A stretch of 64,000 nt of DNA from Lentzea kentuckyensis (GTDB taxonomy: Bacteria > Actinomycetota > Actinomycetes > Mycobacteriales > Pseudonocardiaceae): NCBI RefSeq assembly GCF_002150765.1, contig NZ_MUYM01000032.1, positions 1 through 64,000 on the forward strand, given 5' to 3'. The notes beneath the pieces were generated by a model that saw only the letters and a program-made list of their open reading frames with translations, made no database searches and was not told the DNA's origin. This document shows, piece after piece, positions 62,121 to 64,000 of the stretch (the first letter of the stretch is position 1; each line of letters opens with the position of its first letter). Position numbers and translations under genes: made by a program.

Positions 62121-63377
62121 TCAGCTGTAGCCCAACGCCCGGCGCCGCACGCCGTCGCTGTCCTCGCCGGCGACGTGGCCGTCCGGTCTGATCACGCGCC
62201 CCGCCGAGACCGTGAAACCCGGTCCGGCGGCGCGTGATCCCGCGATCAGCTCGCCGCCGTCGGTGGTCAGCGGCGAATCGGTGTAGGCGAACGGCGTGAA
62301 CAGCTTGCCGGAGTCGATGCCCTCACCGGTTTCGAGCGCCTTCTGCCGTGCTTCGCGTTCTTCGTCGTTGCCGGGCACCAGAAAGCGCATGGTGTCACCG
62401 GTGATGCGGAGGTTCTCGTCGGCGGCGGCACCGCGTTCGACGTCGTAGGACGCCAGCAGGCCCGGTCCGGCCTCGCCCCGCCGGTCGGCCGCGATCTTCC
62501 AGGCCGCGTTGTCGGCGTCGCAGATCCCGGAGTTCAGGCCGCGGGCACCGAACGGGCTCATCACGTGCGCCGCGTCGCCGGCGAGCAGGATCCGGCCCTC
62601 TCGCAGGATTTTCGCGCGGCGCTGGTGGAAGCGGTAGGTGGACTGCCAGACGACCTCGTACGGCTTGTCGCCGACGATCGCGCGGATGTGGTCGTCGGTG
62701 AGCTGGACGTCTTCTGCCACCTGCCAGTCGATCCGCCAGACGCCCTTCGGTTGCGGGTGCAGCAGAACCTGGCGGCCAGGGTTCCAGGGCGGGTCGAAGT
62801 AGAAACGGCGTTCGGGTGTCTCGAAGTCCAGGTCGACGCGGACGTCGGCGATGATGAACCTGTCGTCGAACGAGAAGCCCTCGAACGGGATGTCCAGGAG
62901 TTGCCTGACCCTGGAGTGCGCACCATCCGCGGCGATGCAGTGGGTGGCCCTGATTCCGTCCCGCGTGGACACTCCGGTGTCGTCCTGGGTCAGGCTTTCG
63001 AGGGCGTGGCCGTAACGGAGTTCGATCAGCGGCTCGGCGCGGACCCGTTCCTCCAGCAGCTGTTCCACGACGGTCTGCGGGGTGTTCACGAACGGCGGGA
63101 AACCCTTGGCCTCGGGGAAGGTGAGGGTCAGCACCTCGCGGTCGCGGTGGAAGGTGCGGCCGGTGTACCAGGTGACGCCGGCATCGGCGACGGCCTGCCC
63201 GACGCCGATGCGTTCCAGGATCTCCAGTACGTCGCGCTGCACGCAGATCGAGCGGCTGCCCGCTCTCGCGCGCTGTTCCTGGGCCTCCAGCACGATGCTC
63301 GGCACGCCGGCTCGCGCGAGGAACAGCGCCGCGGTGAGGCCGACCGGCCCGGCGCCGACGACCAGCACCGGGCTCAT
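62121..63377 (-). CDS. FAD-dependent aromatic-ring monooxygenase
   Basis: 418 residues. FAD dinucleotide motif VLVVGAGPVGLTAALFLARAGV, a DG-type motif CIAADGAHSRVRQLL, and the FAD-ribityl motif RILLAGDAAHVMSPFGARGLNSGICDADNAAWKI define the PHBH/MhpA-like group A flavoprotein monooxygenases. The substrate is likely a phenol or other aromatic. Its ATG overlaps the stop of the upstream metallo-hydrolase, so the two act in one catabolic or biosynthetic step series. Confidence 0.9.
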   Translation of the reverse strand: MSPVLVVGAGPVGLTAALFLARAGVPSIVLEAQEQRARAGSRSICVQRDVLEILERIGVGQAVADAGVTWYTGRTFHRDREVLTLTFPEAKGFPPFVNTPQTVVEQLLEERVRAEPLIELRYGHALESLTQDDTGVSTRDGIRATHCIAADGAHSRVRQLLDIPFEGFSFDDRFIIADVRVDLDFETPERRFYFDPPWNPGRQVLLHPQPKGVWRIDWQVAEDVQLTDDHIRAIVGDKPYEVVWQSTYRFHQRRAKILREGRILLAGDAAHVMSPFGARGLNSGICDADNAAWKIAADRRGEAGPGLLASYDVERGAAADENLRITGDTMRFLVPGNDEEREARQKALETGEGIDSGKLFTPFAYTDSPLTTDGGELIAGSRAAGPGFTVSAGRVIRPDGHVAGEDSDGVRRRALGYS

Positions 63378-64000
63378 TGCAGGGCGTCCCAGACGGCGCG
63401 GTCGCGTTCGGCGGTCCAGATCTCCGGCCAGTCCTTGCCGTCGCACTCGTCCCAGTACCGCTGCACGTCGAACGGCAGGCAGTGCTCGAAGATCGGCCAA
63501 CGCCCGTAGCGGCCTTCGAGAGTCTTGTGCGCCAGTTCGAAGGCCTGCTTGAGCGTGCCACCCTCGGCGTGCACGCCACCGACCGTGCGACGCAGTTCGT
63601 TGAGGAAGTGCCTGCTCTGGTTGATCGCCGCCTCGACCTCGTACCGGTCGCGGGCGACCTTGCCCCGTCCGCCGACGAGCACCTCGGCACCGAGGTCCTC
63701 GATCTCGTCCAGAGTGGACGTAGCCCACTCGTCGTGGAACGCGTCACCGGTGTAGAGCGCGGCCTGCGACTCGACCAGGTCGCCGGCGAACAGGATGCGC
63801 TGCTGCGGCAGCCACGCCACGATGTCGCCCGCCGTGTGCCCGCGGCCGAGGTGTTGCAGCACGAGATCGCCGCGCTCGTCGCCGAGCGGGATGCTCATCC
63901 GGTCGGAGAACGTGAGCGTCGGCCAGGTGAGACCGGGGATCTCCTCCGGCCGTTCGAAGAGCCGCGGCATGCGGCCGAACTCGCTCGCCCAGTCCTGCTG
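63374..64000 (-). CDS. MBL-fold metallo-hydrolase (partial, N-terminus outside window)
   Basis: 209 residues visible, open to the window end. Metallo-beta-lactamase-fold second half: LQHLGRGHTAGDIVAWLPQQRILFAGDLVES carries a zinc His and Asp; a helical C-terminal domain follows (EVEAAINQSRHFLNELRRTV, RYWDECDGKDWPEIW). The HxHxDH motif should lie beyond the window. Co-translated with the flavin monooxygenase (ATGA). Substrate unknown, possibly a lactone or thioester of the aromatic pathway. Confidence 0.85.
   Translation of the reverse strand, partial: QQDWASEFGRMPRLFERPEEIPGLTWPTLTFSDRMSIPLGDERGDLVLQHLGRGHTAGDIVAWLPQQRILFAGDLVESQAALYTGDAFHDEWATSTLDEIEDLGAEVLVGGRGKVARDRYEVEAAINQSRHFLNELRRTVGGVHAEGGTLKQAFELAHKTLEGRYGRWPIFEHCLPFDVQRYWDECDGKDWPEIWTAERDRAVWDALQ

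Overview
The window is a high-GC actinobacterial chromosome segment. Gene content and order point to the order Pseudonocardiales (a Lentzea, Saccharothrix or Actinosynnema-like organism; this is inference). Pointers are an SsgA-family sporulation regulator, DUF3017 beside folD, the ImuA'-ImuB-DnaE2 mutasome, many membrane Ser/Thr kinases, frequent GTG/TTG starts and start/stop overlaps (ATGA, GTGA). From memory, the stretch from about 28.3 to 43 kb keeps much of the gene order of Mycobacterium tuberculosis Rv0948c-Rv0957 (chorismate mutase, pcrA/uvrD1, M23 peptidase, sucC, sucD, DUF5336 protein, perM, purN, purH).

Layout. 0-3 kb: a secreted-protein start, a rhomboid-like membrane protein, an AbiE-type toxin-antitoxin pair whose toxin looks internally deleted, and an HhH-GPD repair protein. 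3-8.4 kb: a secreted protein, a Ser/Thr kinase, an ABC-2 exporter trio and a lipoprotein. 8.4-17.3 kb: DUF1918 protein, inositol-phosphatase-like protein, mdh, pentapeptide-repeat protein, a 921-residue protein ending in a TNT-type NAD glycohydrolase domain, a YdcZ-type transporter with folD and DUF3017, and a divergent TetR/DHFR-like pair. 17.3-19.2 kb: a small ORF, an intrinsic terminator and four divergent tRNA genes (Arg-ACG, Pro-TGG, Arg-CCG, Asn-GTT), then an FAD oxidoreductase bracketed by a 37-bp duplication of the tRNA-Asn 3' end. 19.2-21.6 kb: a small ESX-like operon (YbaB-like, two WXG-like, lipoprotein). 21.7-27.4 kb: the SOS mutasome with a perfect LexA box and a 24-codon ORF between imuB and dnaE2. 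27.5-43 kb: the core block described above. 43-47.5 kb: histone-deacetylase-like enzyme and single-pass membrane proteins. 47.6-54.8 kb: three related membrane Ser/Thr kinases, interleaved with LysR/EamA, an SsgA-like gene and gene relics. 54.8-58.8 kb: PAP2-like protein and a PspC-type two-component envelope-stress block. 58.8-64 kb: guaA, a phosphotransferase relic, an aldehyde dehydrogenase and a monooxygenase/metallo-hydrolase pair.

The best regulatory find is a complete transcription attenuator before chorismate mutase. It has a 20-codon leader with Phe-Phe-Glu-Phe-Phe-Tyr, an 11-bp terminator, and a 9-bp alternative pairing that would break it. A second, more speculative candidate is the small ORF plus terminator ahead of the tRNA cluster, whose Arg and Pro codons match the tRNAs encoded downstream. 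Others are purN with an apparent CTG start, three palindromes over the abiE promoter and start codon, a cluster of GAGAC/GTCTC repeats before the SsgA-like gene, and very long perfect terminator hairpins at two convergent gene ends. All assignments come from reading the sequence without database searches.
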